Positions 8,230-15,192 of a stretch of 38,200 bases of DNA are shown here, in pieces. Both the position numbers and the translations under genes were made by a program. The stretch's first letter is position 1. Every line of letters starts with the position of its first letter. The stretch is from Mycobacterium arosiense ATCC BAA-1401 = DSM 45069 (lineage in GTDB: Bacteria; Actinomycetota; Actinomycetes; Mycobacteriales; Mycobacteriaceae). The notes under the pieces were generated by a model. That model made no database searches. It was not told the DNA's origin and worked only from the letters and a program-made list of their open reading frames with translations. The stretch is taken from NCBI RefSeq assembly GCF_002086125.1, contig NZ_MVHG01000045.1, positions 1-38,200 on the forward strand. The letters are read 5' to 3'.

Positions 8230-9609
8230 ATGGCTGACCTGCCTTTCGGCTTCCCCTCAGGAGACTCGGGAGACGACCCCGACAAACGCGGGAAGAAAGA
8301 TCCCGATTCGGGCTCGAACCCGTCCGACCCGTTCGCCGCCTTCGGCATCAGCGGTGAATTCGGCATGGGTGACTTGGGGCAGATCTTCACCCAACTGGGC
8401 CAGATGTTCAGCAGCGCGGGCACTGTCGGGCCCGGCGGAACCGGCTCGGGACCGGTCAATTACGAGTTGGCGCGCCGCGTCGCGACGAATTCGATCGGCT
8501 TCGTGGCGCCGATTCCGGACACCACCAATTCGGCGATCGCCGATGCGGTGCACCTGGCCGAAACCTGGCTGGACGGGGCCACGGCGCTGCCGGCGGGCAC
8601 CACCAAGGCGGTGGGCTGGACGCCCGGCGACTGGGTCGACAACACGTTGGAGACCTGGAAGCGGCTGTGTGACCCGATGGCACAACAGATTTCGACGGTG
8701 TGGGCGGCGTCGCTGCCCGAGGAGGCCAAGAGCATGGCCGGCCCGCTGCTGCAGATGATGTCGCAGATGGGTGGCATGGCGTTCGGCTCGCAGCTCGGAC
8801 AGGCGCTGAGCCGTCTGTCCCGCGAGGTGTTGACCTCCACCGATATTGGTTTACCGTTGGGGCCCAAGGGAATTGCGGCGGTAATGCCCGACACCGTCGA
8901 ATCATTCGCCACCGGACTGGAGCGGCCGCGCAGCGAGGTCCTGACCTTCCTGGCCGCGCGGGAGGCCGCCCACCACCGACTGTTCAGTCACGTGCCGTGG
9001 CTGTCGAGCCAACTGCTCGGGGCCGTCGAGGCCTATGCCATGGGCATGCAGATCGACATGTCCGGAATCGAGGAGCTGGCGCGCGACTTCAATCCGGCGT
9101 CGCTGTCGGATCCGGCGGCCATCGAAAACCTGCTGGGGCAGGGCGTTTTCGAGCCCAAGGCGACGCCGGCCCAGACGCAGGCGCTGGAACGCTTGGAAAC
9201 ACTGCTCGCCCTCATCGAGGGCTGGGTGCAGGTGGTGGTGGCCGGGGCGCTGGGCGACCGGATCCCCGGCGCGGCCGCGCTGGGCGAGACGATGCGCCGG
9301 CGCCGCGCCAGCAGCGGCCCGGCCGAGCAGACCTTTGCCACGCTGGTCGGGCTGGAGCTGCGGCCGCGCAAGATGCGGGAGGCCGCGGCGCTCTGGGAGC
9401 GCCTGACCGAGGCCGCCGGCGTCGACTCCCGCGACGGCATCTGGCAACACCCCGACCTGCTGCCCGACGCCGAGGACCTCGACGAGCCGGCGGGCTTCAT
9501 CGACCGGGTCGTCGGCGGTGACACCAGCGGCATCGACGAGGCGATCGCCAAACTCGAGCGCGAGGGCCAGAACCCAGAGGACCCGGGTCCCGGTTCTGTG
9601 GATAACTGA
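8230..9609 (+). CDS. Zincin-like metalloprotease-family protein, DUF2342 (Rv3195 homologue)
   Basis: I chose the ATG at 8230 because the conserved N-terminus MADLPFGFP starts there; an in-frame GTG at 8212 is possible. The product has about 459 residues. A Gly/Met-rich N-terminal part precedes the family core, where FLAAREAAHHRLFSHVPW occupies the HExxH position. The first His of the zincin motif is Arg here, but Glu, the second His and a downstream Glu (GIEELARDF) remain, which I recall as usual in this actinobacterial family. Some databases call the family zinc-dependent metalloprotease or F420-biosynthesis-associated; no reaction is established. It is followed after 36 nt by the cyclodehydratase-like gene, likely cotranscribed. 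Confidence 0.85.
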   Translation: MADLPFGFPSGDSGDDPDKRGKKDPDSGSNPSDPFAAFGISGEFGMGDLGQIFTQLGQMFSSAGTVGPGGTGSGPVNYELARRVATNSIGFVAPIPDTTNSAIADAVHLAETWLDGATALPAGTTKAVGWTPGDWVDNTLETWKRLCDPMAQQISTVWAASLPEEAKSMAGPLLQMMSQMGGMAFGSQLGQALSRLSREVLTSTDIGLPLGPKGIAAVMPDTVESFATGLERPRSEVLTFLAAREAAHHRLFSHVPWLSSQLLGAVEAYAMGMQIDMSGIEELARDFNPASLSDPAAIENLLGQGVFEPKATPAQTQALERLETLLALIEGWVQVVVAGALGDRIPGAAALGETMRRRRASSGPAEQTFATLVGLELRPRKMREAAALWERLTEAAGVDSRDGIWQHPDLLPDAEDLDEPAGFIDRVVGGDTSGIDEAIAKLEREGQNPEDPGPGSVDN

Positions 9610-9645
9610 CCGGGGCCATCGCGTTGCGCGTGACACAGTGACGGG

Positions 9646-10506
9646 GTGACTCAGCGGCTCGAGGCCACGGTTTCTGGATACGCGCTGGATCCGGCGCTGC
9701 CGGTGCTGCTGCGCCCGGACGGCGCGGTCCAGGTGGGCTGGGATCCCCGCCGCGCGGTGCTCGTCCGCCCGCCTGGCGGCCTGGCCGCCGCCGAGCTGGC
9801 CACCCTGTTGCGGTCGATGTGGTCACCGACCCCGCTCCCCGAATTGCAGCGCCGCGCGCTCGACCGCGGCCTGACCGACGCCGAGGGCCTGCGAAACCTG
9901 GTCACGCAGTTGGTCGCTGCCGGGGTGGCCACCGAATGCGGGCGGCCACGCGCCCGGGCGGCCTCGGTGCGGATCCACGGCCGCGGGCCGCTCTCGGAGC
10001 TGCTGGTGGAGGCCCTGCGCTGTTCGGGTGCGCGGATCGCGCACAGCAGCCAACCGCACGCCGCGGTGTCGGCCCACGACGTCGATCTGGTGGTGCTGTC
10101 GGACTTCCTGGTCGCCGACCCGCGCATGGTGCGCGATCTGCACAGCCAGGGCGTCGCCCATCTGTTGGTGCGGGTGCGCGACGGCATCGGGCTGGTGGGT
10201 CCGCTGGTGATCCCCGGGGTGACAAGCTGCCTGGGCTGTGCGGACCTGCACCGCCGGGACCGCGACGCGGCCTGGCCGGCGATCTGCGCCCAGCTGCGCG
10301 AGACCGTCGGGGTCGCCGATCGGGCCACCGTGCTGGCGACGGCGGCGCTGGCGCTCAGCCAGGTGGACCGGGTGATCGCGGCCGTGCACGGGCGGGAGAC
10401 CACGCCCGAACCGCCCCCGACGCTCAATGCGACCCTGGAATTCGACGTGCACTCCGGCGCGCTCGTTACGCGGCCGTGGGCCAAACATCCGCTGTGCTCG
10501 TGCTGA
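9646..10506 (+). CDS. ThiF/TOMM cyclodehydratase-like protein (Rv3196 homologue)
   Basis: This 286-residue protein starts at GTG. The segment GPLVIPGVTSCLGCADLHRRDRDAAWP is characteristic of the C-protein (E1-like) part of cyclodehydratases that install azolines in thiazole/oxazole-modified microcins. Cys195 and Cys198 together with the terminal Cys284 and Cys286 (LCSC) would bind the structural zinc of that fold. The N-terminal 90 residues look like the winged-helix peptide-clasp part (RRAVLVRPPGGLAAAELATLL). No ATP-binding GxGxxG motif is evident, as in known TOMM C-proteins. No YcaO partner and no obvious precursor peptide lie in the window, so its partner is unknown. It sits between the zincin-like gene and the ABC1 kinase gene. 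Confidence 0.75.
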   Translation: MTQRLEATVSGYALDPALPVLLRPDGAVQVGWDPRRAVLVRPPGGLAAAELATLLRSMWSPTPLPELQRRALDRGLTDAEGLRNLVTQLVAAGVATECGRPRARAASVRIHGRGPLSELLVEALRCSGARIAHSSQPHAAVSAHDVDLVVLSDFLVADPRMVRDLHSQGVAHLLVRVRDGIGLVGPLVIPGVTSCLGCADLHRRDRDAAWPAICAQLRETVGVADRATVLATAALALSQVDRVIAAVHGRETTPEPPPTLNATLEFDVHSGALVTRPWAKHPLCSC

Positions 10507-10514
10507 CTCGCCCC

Positions 10515-10549
10515 GCTGTAGTACGGCTGTGGTGAAGGCTGTAGTAAAG
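10515..10549 (+). repeat. Three short tandem repeats upstream of the ABC1 kinase gene
   Basis: GCTGTAGTACG, GGCTGTGGTGAA (offset by one base) and GGCTGTAGTAAA form three imperfect 11-12-nt direct repeats at about 10515-10525, 10526-10537 and 10538-10549, just after the cyclodehydratase-like gene. Their role is unknown; they could be stacked regulator half-sites. Confidence 0.5.
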
Positions 10550-10595
10550 GCCACATTCATCATGGGGGCCCGTTGACCAGCCCGTTAATTAGGGT

Positions 10596-10611
10596 GACAA
10601 CGTACGTTGTC
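10596..10611. promoter_or_regulatory. Perfect 16-bp palindrome, candidate repressor operator
   Basis: GACAACGTACGTTGTC is a perfect palindrome centred 52 nt upstream of the kinase start codon. Its length and perfect dyad fit TetR- or GntR-type operators. It does not match the KstR consensus because the spacing between AAC and GTT is four bases. Which protein binds is unknown; the TetR regulator at 28642 is one candidate in the window but is remote. Confidence 0.55.
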
Positions 10612-10654
10612 GGCATCGCTCCACATCGCGCTGGCCATCATGGATGATGGGTAG

Positions 10655-11989
10655 GTGTCTGACATCAAACGGGGCCGGGCTGCGCGCAACGCGAAGCTGG
10701 CCAGCATTCCCGTCGGGTTCGCCGGCCGGGCGGCGATCGGATTCGGCAAGCGGCTGACCGGAAAGTCCAGGGACGAGGTCCAGGCCGAGCTTCTGGAAAA
10801 GGCCGCCCACCAACTGTTCACCGTCCTCGGCGAGCTCAAGGGCGGCGCGATGAAGGTGGGCCAGGCCCTGTCGGTGCTCGAGGCCGCGATCCCCGAGGAG
10901 TTCGGCGAGCCGTACCGCGAGGCGCTGACCAAGCTGCAAAAGGATGCGCCGCCGCTGCCCGCCGCCAAGGTGCACCGGGTGCTCGACGCCCAACTGGGCA
11001 CCAAGTGGCGCGACCGGTTCAGCTCGTTCGACGACACCCCGGTGGCTTCGGCCAGCATCGGCCAGGTGCACAAGGGCGTCTGGGCCGACGGCCGCGAGGT
11101 GGCGGTCAAGATCCAGTACCCGGGCGCCGACGAGGCGCTGCGGGCCGACCTCAAGACCATGCAGCGGCTGGTCGGGGTGTTCAAGCAGCTCGCGCCGGGC
11201 GCCGACGTCCAGGGCGTGGTCGACGAGCTGATCGAGCGCACCGAGATGGAGCTGGACTACCGGCTGGAGGCCGAGAACCAGCGCGCCTTCGCCAAGGCCT
11301 ACGCTGACGACCCGCACTTCGCGGTGCCGCGCATCGTGGCCAGCGCGCCGAAAGTCGTGGTCCAGGAATGGATGCAGGGCACCCCGATGGCCGAGATCAT
11401 CCGGCACGGCACCACCGAACAGCGCGATTTGATGGGGACCAGGCTGCTCGAGCTCACCTTCGACGCACCCCGCCGGCTGGGCATGCTGCACGGCGACGCC
11501 CACCCGGGCAACTTCATGCTGCTGCCCGACGGCCGGATGGGCGTGATCGACTTCGGCGCCGTCGCCGCGCTGCCCGGTGGCTTGCCGATCGAGCTCGGGA
11601 TGAGCATCCGGCTGGCCCGCGACAAGAACTACGACCTGCTGTTGCCGACGATGGAGAAGGCCGGCTTCATCCAGAAGGGCCAGCAGGTGTCGGTCCGCGA
11701 CATCGACGACATGCTGCGCCAGTACGTCGAACCGGTCGAGGTCGAGGTGTTCCACTACACCCGTAAGTGGCTGCAGAAGATGTCCGCCATCGAAATCGAC
11801 AAGTCGATGTCGCAGATCCGGACGGCCCGGCAAATGGACCTGCCGCCCAAGCTGGTCATCCCGATGCGGGTGATCCTGTCGGTGTCCGCGATCCTGTGCC
11901 AGCTGGACGCCCATGTGCCGATCAAGGCGCTGTCCGAGGAACTGGTGCCCGGTTTCGCCGAACCGGATGAGGCCATCGTCTCGTCTTAG
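10655..11989 (+). CDS. ABC1/AarF (UbiB-like) atypical protein kinase-family ATPase (Rv3197 homologue)
   Basis: This 444-residue protein starts at GTG. All hallmarks of the UbiB-like family are present: the KxGQ motif at residues 67-70 (KVGQ), the Ala-rich nucleotide loop ASIGQVHKG at about 133-141, the Lys in VAVKIQYP at 152, the catalytic loop LHGDAHPGNFML near 280-290 and the metal-binding DFG in GVIDFGAVAAL near 298. Family members bind ATP and support isoprenoid-lipid or quinone metabolism; many show ATPase rather than protein kinase activity. There are no clear membrane helices. The 3' end overlaps the convergent whiB7 stop by 3 nt. The roughly 150-nt upstream region holds tandem repeats and a perfect palindrome, so it probably has its own regulated promoter. 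Confidence 0.93.
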   Translation: MSDIKRGRAARNAKLASIPVGFAGRAAIGFGKRLTGKSRDEVQAELLEKAAHQLFTVLGELKGGAMKVGQALSVLEAAIPEEFGEPYREALTKLQKDAPPLPAAKVHRVLDAQLGTKWRDRFSSFDDTPVASASIGQVHKGVWADGREVAVKIQYPGADEALRADLKTMQRLVGVFKQLAPGADVQGVVDELIERTEMELDYRLEAENQRAFAKAYADDPHFAVPRIVASAPKVVVQEWMQGTPMAEIIRHGTTEQRDLMGTRLLELTFDAPRRLGMLHGDAHPGNFMLLPDGRMGVIDFGAVAALPGGLPIELGMSIRLARDKNYDLLLPTMEKAGFIQKGQQVSVRDIDDMLRQYVEPVEVEVFHYTRKWLQKMSAIEIDKSMSQIRTARQMDLPPKLVIPMRVILSVSAILCQLDAHVPIKALSEELVPGFAEPDEAIVSS

Positions 11990-12258
11990 GCGGCGGCCCC
12001 GTCTCGCCGCTGGTCCTTGCGCGGACGGCCGCGGGGCCGTTTGAAGCTCAGGACCGAGCCGCGGTCGATGATCTCGCCGCCCCACACGCCCCAGGGTTCG
12101 GCCCGTTCCAGCGCGGCCGCCAGGCACTGGCGCCGGACCGGGCACCCGGCGCACAGCGTCTTGGCCCGCTCGAGATCGGCCGGTGTGTCGGCGAACCACA
12201 GGTCGGGATCTCCGACGTGACACGGCAGAACTTGTCCGGGGACTGTCGGTGCCGACAT
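11986..12258 (-). CDS. whiB7: WhiB7 iron-sulfur transcriptional activator of intrinsic antibiotic resistance
   Basis: This 90-residue WhiB protein has the four cluster-binding cysteines Cys13, Cys36, Cys39 and Cys45, the EPWGVWGGE turn that contacts sigma-A (residues 54-62), and a C-terminal AT-hook RGRPRK (76-81). The AT-hook distinguishes WhiB7 from other WhiB proteins. WhiB7 binds sigma-A and AT-rich DNA just upstream of the -35 element and activates resistance genes (efflux, ribosome protection or modification) when translation is inhibited. The long leader upstream contains a promoter with its own AT-rich site, an upstream ORF and an intrinsic terminator, so autoregulation and attenuation are both visible. 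Its stop codon overlaps the end of the convergent kinase gene. Confidence 0.97.
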   Translation of the reverse strand: MSAPTVPGQVLPCHVGDPDLWFADTPADLERAKTLCAGCPVRRQCLAAALERAEPWGVWGGEIIDRGSVLSFKRPRGRPRKDQRRDGAAA

Positions 12259-12327
12259 GTCCTACCACCTACTTCCTGATCTGGGTTGGCGTCCGTTGGG
12301 AGTGATCCGGACCAGGTCAAGAAGTTG

Positions 12328-12357
12328 CCGGCTAAAACAACTCCGGCTAAAACAACT
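12328..12357 (-). repeat. Perfect 15-nt tandem duplication spanning the whiB7 terminator U-tract
   Basis: On the minus strand AGTTGTTTTAGCCGG occurs twice with no spacer (12357-12343 and 12342-12328), immediately after the terminator stem. Each copy carries a TTGTTTT run, so the T-rich tail of the attenuator is present twice. Perfect identity suggests a recent duplication. Confidence 0.9.
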
Positions 12358-12358
12358 G

Positions 12359-12394
12359 TGGCCACGGATCCTGGTGACTTCGGGTCCGTGGCCA
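12359..12394 (-). terminator. Intrinsic terminator (attenuator) in the whiB7 leader
   Basis: Positions 12394-12382 and 12371-12359 pair over 13 bp (GGCCACGG core, one G-U pair) around a 10-nt loop, followed on the minus strand by ACAGTTGTTTT. It lies about 100 nt before the whiB7 start and 25 nt after the upstream ORF stop. Known whiB7 leaders use such a terminator to keep the gene off when the upstream ORF is translated normally. Confidence 0.85.
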
Positions 12395-12419
12395 TCTGGG
12401 GAGAAAACCGGGCTGGTGC

Positions 12420-12587
12420 TCAGCTCGCCTTCGGTGGGGCCCCAACTTGGACGGACGCGTCGGTCGCGGCGGCGGCGCGATGCTTACGCGCGGCCGCCGA
12501 GGCGGCGTGTGCGGCATGGGAGGTAGCGGCGTCCAGGACAGGACGCGCCGCGCGGGCCACGCCTACACCGCAAGCGTCGTTGATCAT
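12420..12587 (-). CDS. whiB7 leader upstream ORF (uORF)
   Basis: This 55-codon frame starts with ATG, which is preceded at about 8 nt by GGAAGGGGG, a strong Shine-Dalgarno. The peptide is rich in Ala and Arg (for example ARAARPVLDAATSHAAHAAS) and has no recognisable domain. An in-frame TTG at 12629 could extend it by 14 codons. It lies between the whiB7 promoter and the terminator, where mycobacterial whiB7 leaders are known to carry a regulatory uORF; slow translation of the uORF by drug-inhibited ribosomes is thought to favour read-through. The regulatory role is inferred from position and family knowledge, and the peptide itself probably has no separate function. Confidence 0.65.
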   Translation of the reverse strand: MINDACGVGVARAARPVLDAATSHAAHAASAAARKHRAAAATDASVQVGAPPKAS

Positions 12588-12642
12588 CGTGGCCACCCCC
12601 TTCCGCAATGCCGACTTCCGTGGTGCCAAGTTGTGCGTTTCG

Positions 12643-12680
12643 AGGGTAAGCGGTCACCGCCGGCGATCACAACCGATTTT
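12643..12680 (-). promoter_or_regulatory. whiB7 promoter with AT-rich WhiB7 binding site
   Basis: On the minus strand: AAAAT (12680-12676), three bases, then the -35 hexamer TTGTGA (12672-12667), an 18-nt spacer, and the -10 hexamer TACCCT (12648-12643). The transcript should begin near 12636, giving a leader of about 378 nt. The AT-rich element 3 bp upstream of -35 is the known arrangement for WhiB7-dependent promoters, so whiB7 should activate itself. The promoter starts 20 nt beyond the uvrD2 stop. Confidence 0.8.
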
Positions 12681-12700
12681 GCGACCTGCGGGTTTACCGG

Positions 12701-14821
12701 TCAGCGGCCGCGTACCAACTCCAGCACGTCGGGCCCGTACTGTTCCAATTTGCGCGCGCCGATGCCCGGGATCGCGATCAGCGCCTCTTCGTCATCGGGC
12801 AACAGCTCGGCGATGGCGATCAGCGTGTTGTCGGTGAAGACGACGTAGGCGGGCACTTTCTGCTCCTTGGCGATGTCGAGCCGCCACGCCTTGAGCCGCA
12901 GCAACAGGTCCTCATCGATGTCGGCGGCGCAGGTCTCGCAGCGCCGCAGCATGACGGCCGCCGGGGTGGTCAGGTTGTTGTTGCAGATCCGGCAGCGGGT
13001 CGCGGCGCCGCGGGTTCGCCGAGATTTGTTCGGTGCCGCGTCGGAACGCGCCTGGGGCGCGATGCCGTTGAGGAACCGCGACGGCTTGCGGCTTTGGCGG
13101 CCGCCCGGGCTGCGCGCCAGCGCCCAGCTCAGCGTCAAATGCGTTCTGGCCCTGGTGATTCCGACGTAGAGCAGCCGGCGTTCCTCCTCGACCGCTTCGC
13201 TTTCGGCGCCGTGCGCCAGCGCGTGCGAGATGGGCAGTGTGCCGTCGGCCAACCCGACCAGGAACACCGCGTCCCACTCGAGCCCCTTGGCGGCGTGCAG
13301 CGACGCCAGCGCGACGGCCTCCACCACCGGTGGGTGTCGGGCGTCGGCGCGCGTCCGGAGTTCGGTCATCAGCCCGGGCAGGTCGAGTTGCGGTCGCTGC
13401 GCGACTTCGTCGTCCACCAGCTCGGCCAGGGCGGTCAACGCTTCCCAGCGCTCGCGGGCCCGGGTGCCCACCGGTTCCTCGGCCGTCAACCCCAGCGGTT
13501 CCAGCACCGCGCGCACCACGTCGGGCAACGGGCCCGCCGGGCCCTGCTCCGAACCGCGCTCTGAGCATCGCTGCAGCGCCAGCAAGGCCTGCTTGATCTC
13601 CTGACGGTTGAAAAATCCCTCGCCACCGCGAACCTGATAGGCGATGCCGGCCTCGGTCAACGCCTCCTCGTAGATCTCCGATTGCGCGTTGACCCGGTAG
13701 AGCACAGCGATCTCGGACGGCGGGGTGCCGGATTCGATGAGCCGCTTGATCGACGCCGCGACCGCGGCGGCCTCGGCCGGTTCGTCGGGGTGCTCGTGGA
13801 ACGACGGCGCCGGACCCGGCGCCCGCTGGCCCACCAGGTGCAGCTTGCTGCCGGCGACCCGGCCGCGCGCCGCGGCGATCACCTGATTGGCCAACGACAC
13901 CACCTGCGGGGTGGAGCGGTAGTCGCGTTCCAGGCGCACCACGGTGGCGTCGGGGAACCGGCGGGAGAAGTCGAGCAGGAACCGCGGCGAGGCCCCGGTG
14001 AACGAGTAGATGGTCTGGTTGGCGTCACCCACCACGGTCAGGTCGTCACGATCGCCCAGCCACGCCGTCAGCACCCGCTGCTGCAACGGCGTGACGTCCT
14101 GGTATTCGTCGACGACGAAGCAGCGATACCGGTCCCGGAACTCTTCGGCCACCCCGGGATCGTTCTCGATCGCGGCCGCGGTGTGCAGCAGCAGGTCGTC
14201 GAAATCGAGCAGGGTGACGTTGTCGCCGCGGGATTTGAGGGCCTCGTAGGCGGCGTAGACGGCGGCGACTAGCGCGGCGTCCAACGGGATGTCGCGCGCG
14301 GCGGCGGCCACCGCGGCCGGGTATTCCTCCGGCCCGATCAGCGACGCCTTGGCCCACTCGATTTCGCCGGCCAGGTCGCGCACGTCGTCGGTGCTGGCGT
14401 TGATCCGGGCGCGCCCGGCCGCGCGGGCGACGACGGCGAATTTGCTGTCCAGCAGCTGCCAGCCGGTGTCGCCGACCACCCTCGGCCAGAAATACCGCAG
14501 CTGTCGGTGGGCGGCCGCGTGGAACGTCAGGGCCGAGACCGCGCCGACGGTGGTGTCCGCGCCCGCCGCGGCGTCGATCATCCGCAACCTCGAGCGCATC
14601 TCCCCCGCCGCCCGCTGGGTGAAGGTGACGGCCAGCACCTGGCCGGCCGCGACGTGGCCGCCGGCGATCAGCTGGGCGATCCGGTGCGTGATGGTGCGGG
14701 TCTTTCCCGTGCCGGCGCCGGCGAGCACGCAGACCGGGCCGCGGGGAGCCAGCACGGCTTCGCGCTGCTCGTCGTCCAGCCCGGCTGTCAAGGGATCGGC
14801 GACCATCGGCATGCCGTCCAT
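12701..14821 (-). CDS. uvrD2: ATP-dependent DNA helicase UvrD2
   Basis: This superfamily 1A helicase has about 706 residues: motif I AGAGTGKTRT, motif II VVDEYQDVTPLQQ, motif III GDANQTIYSFTGASP, motif V SLHAAKGLEWDAVFLVG and motif VI EERRLLYVGITRARTHL. After the motor come a tetracysteine element (CRICNNN and CETC) and a C-terminal HRDC domain (KVPAYVVFTDNTLIAIAE). That combination defines UvrD2, which in M. tuberculosis is essential and translocates 3' to 5'. The start is uncertain: ATGs at 14821, 14812 and 14806 all precede the conserved DPLTAGLDDEQREAVL, and a TTG at 14842 is also in frame. It is divergent from the mycoredoxin gene; its 3' end is followed closely by the whiB7 promoter. 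Confidence 0.96.
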   Translation of the reverse strand: MDGMPMVADPLTAGLDDEQREAVLAPRGPVCVLAGAGTGKTRTITHRIAQLIAGGHVAAGQVLAVTFTQRAAGEMRSRLRMIDAAAGADTTVGAVSALTFHAAAHRQLRYFWPRVVGDTGWQLLDSKFAVVARAAGRARINASTDDVRDLAGEIEWAKASLIGPEEYPAAVAAAARDIPLDAALVAAVYAAYEALKSRGDNVTLLDFDDLLLHTAAAIENDPGVAEEFRDRYRCFVVDEYQDVTPLQQRVLTAWLGDRDDLTVVGDANQTIYSFTGASPRFLLDFSRRFPDATVVRLERDYRSTPQVVSLANQVIAAARGRVAGSKLHLVGQRAPGPAPSFHEHPDEPAEAAAVAASIKRLIESGTPPSEIAVLYRVNAQSEIYEEALTEAGIAYQVRGGEGFFNRQEIKQALLALQRCSERGSEQGPAGPLPDVVRAVLEPLGLTAEEPVGTRARERWEALTALAELVDDEVAQRPQLDLPGLMTELRTRADARHPPVVEAVALASLHAAKGLEWDAVFLVGLADGTLPISHALAHGAESEAVEEERRLLYVGITRARTHLTLSWALARSPGGRQSRKPSRFLNGIAPQARSDAAPNKSRRTRGAATRCRICNNNLTTPAAVMLRRCETCAADIDEDLLLRLKAWRLDIAKEQKVPAYVVFTDNTLIAIAELLPDDEEALIAIPGIGARKLEQYGPDVLELVRGR

Positions 14822-14937
14822 CTTGGCAGCGGTCGCCGACAAACCCGGTGCATCGCCACACCTTCAGCGGCGGCCAGGCGTGTCGCCCGGGCACCCCCGG
14901 CGCGGAATGCATCGTCGCCGGGCTACGTTAACCAGCT

Positions 14938-15192
14938 ATGACCTCCGCCCCGCTCACCGTCTACACGACCTCCTGGTGTGGTTACTGCCACCGGCTCATG
15001 ACCGTGCTCAAGTCCAACGGGATTCCCTACGAGGCGGTCGACATCGAGCACGACGCGGCGGCCGCGGATTTCGTCAGCTCGGTCAACGGCGGCAACAAAA
15101 CGGTCCCGACGGTGAAGTTCGCCGACGGGTCGACGCTGACCAATCCGAGCGCCGCCCAGGTGAAGGCGAAGCTGGCCGAGACCGGCAGCTAG
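14938..15192 (+). CDS. mrx1: Mycoredoxin-1, glutaredoxin-like thiol reductase
   Basis: This 84-residue protein has a glutaredoxin/NrdH-like thioredoxin fold. The redox motif is SWCGYC, with Cys14 and Cys17, and the cis-Pro loop is KTVPTVKF. The length matches mycoredoxin-1 of M. tuberculosis (Rv3198A), which reduces mycothiol mixed disulfides on proteins such as alkyl hydroperoxide reductase. It is divergent from uvrD2 across roughly 100 nt and convergent with nudC, the stops overlapping by 4 nt. Identity is secure from motif, size and neighbours. Confidence 0.96.
   Translation: MTSAPLTVYTTSWCGYCHRLMTVLKSNGIPYEAVDIEHDAAAADFVSSVNGGNKTVPTVKFADGSTLTNPSAAQVKAKLAETGS

Noticed and set aside
10573..10595. 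TTGACC and TAGGGT as a sigma-A promoter for the ABC1 kinase
   Set aside because: The spacing between the two hexamers is 11 nt, too short for a normal promoter, so I list only the palindrome.
12286..12837. Plus-strand frames across the whiB7 leader
   Set aside because: They have no ribosome site or homology and run through the terminator and promoter elements on the other strand.
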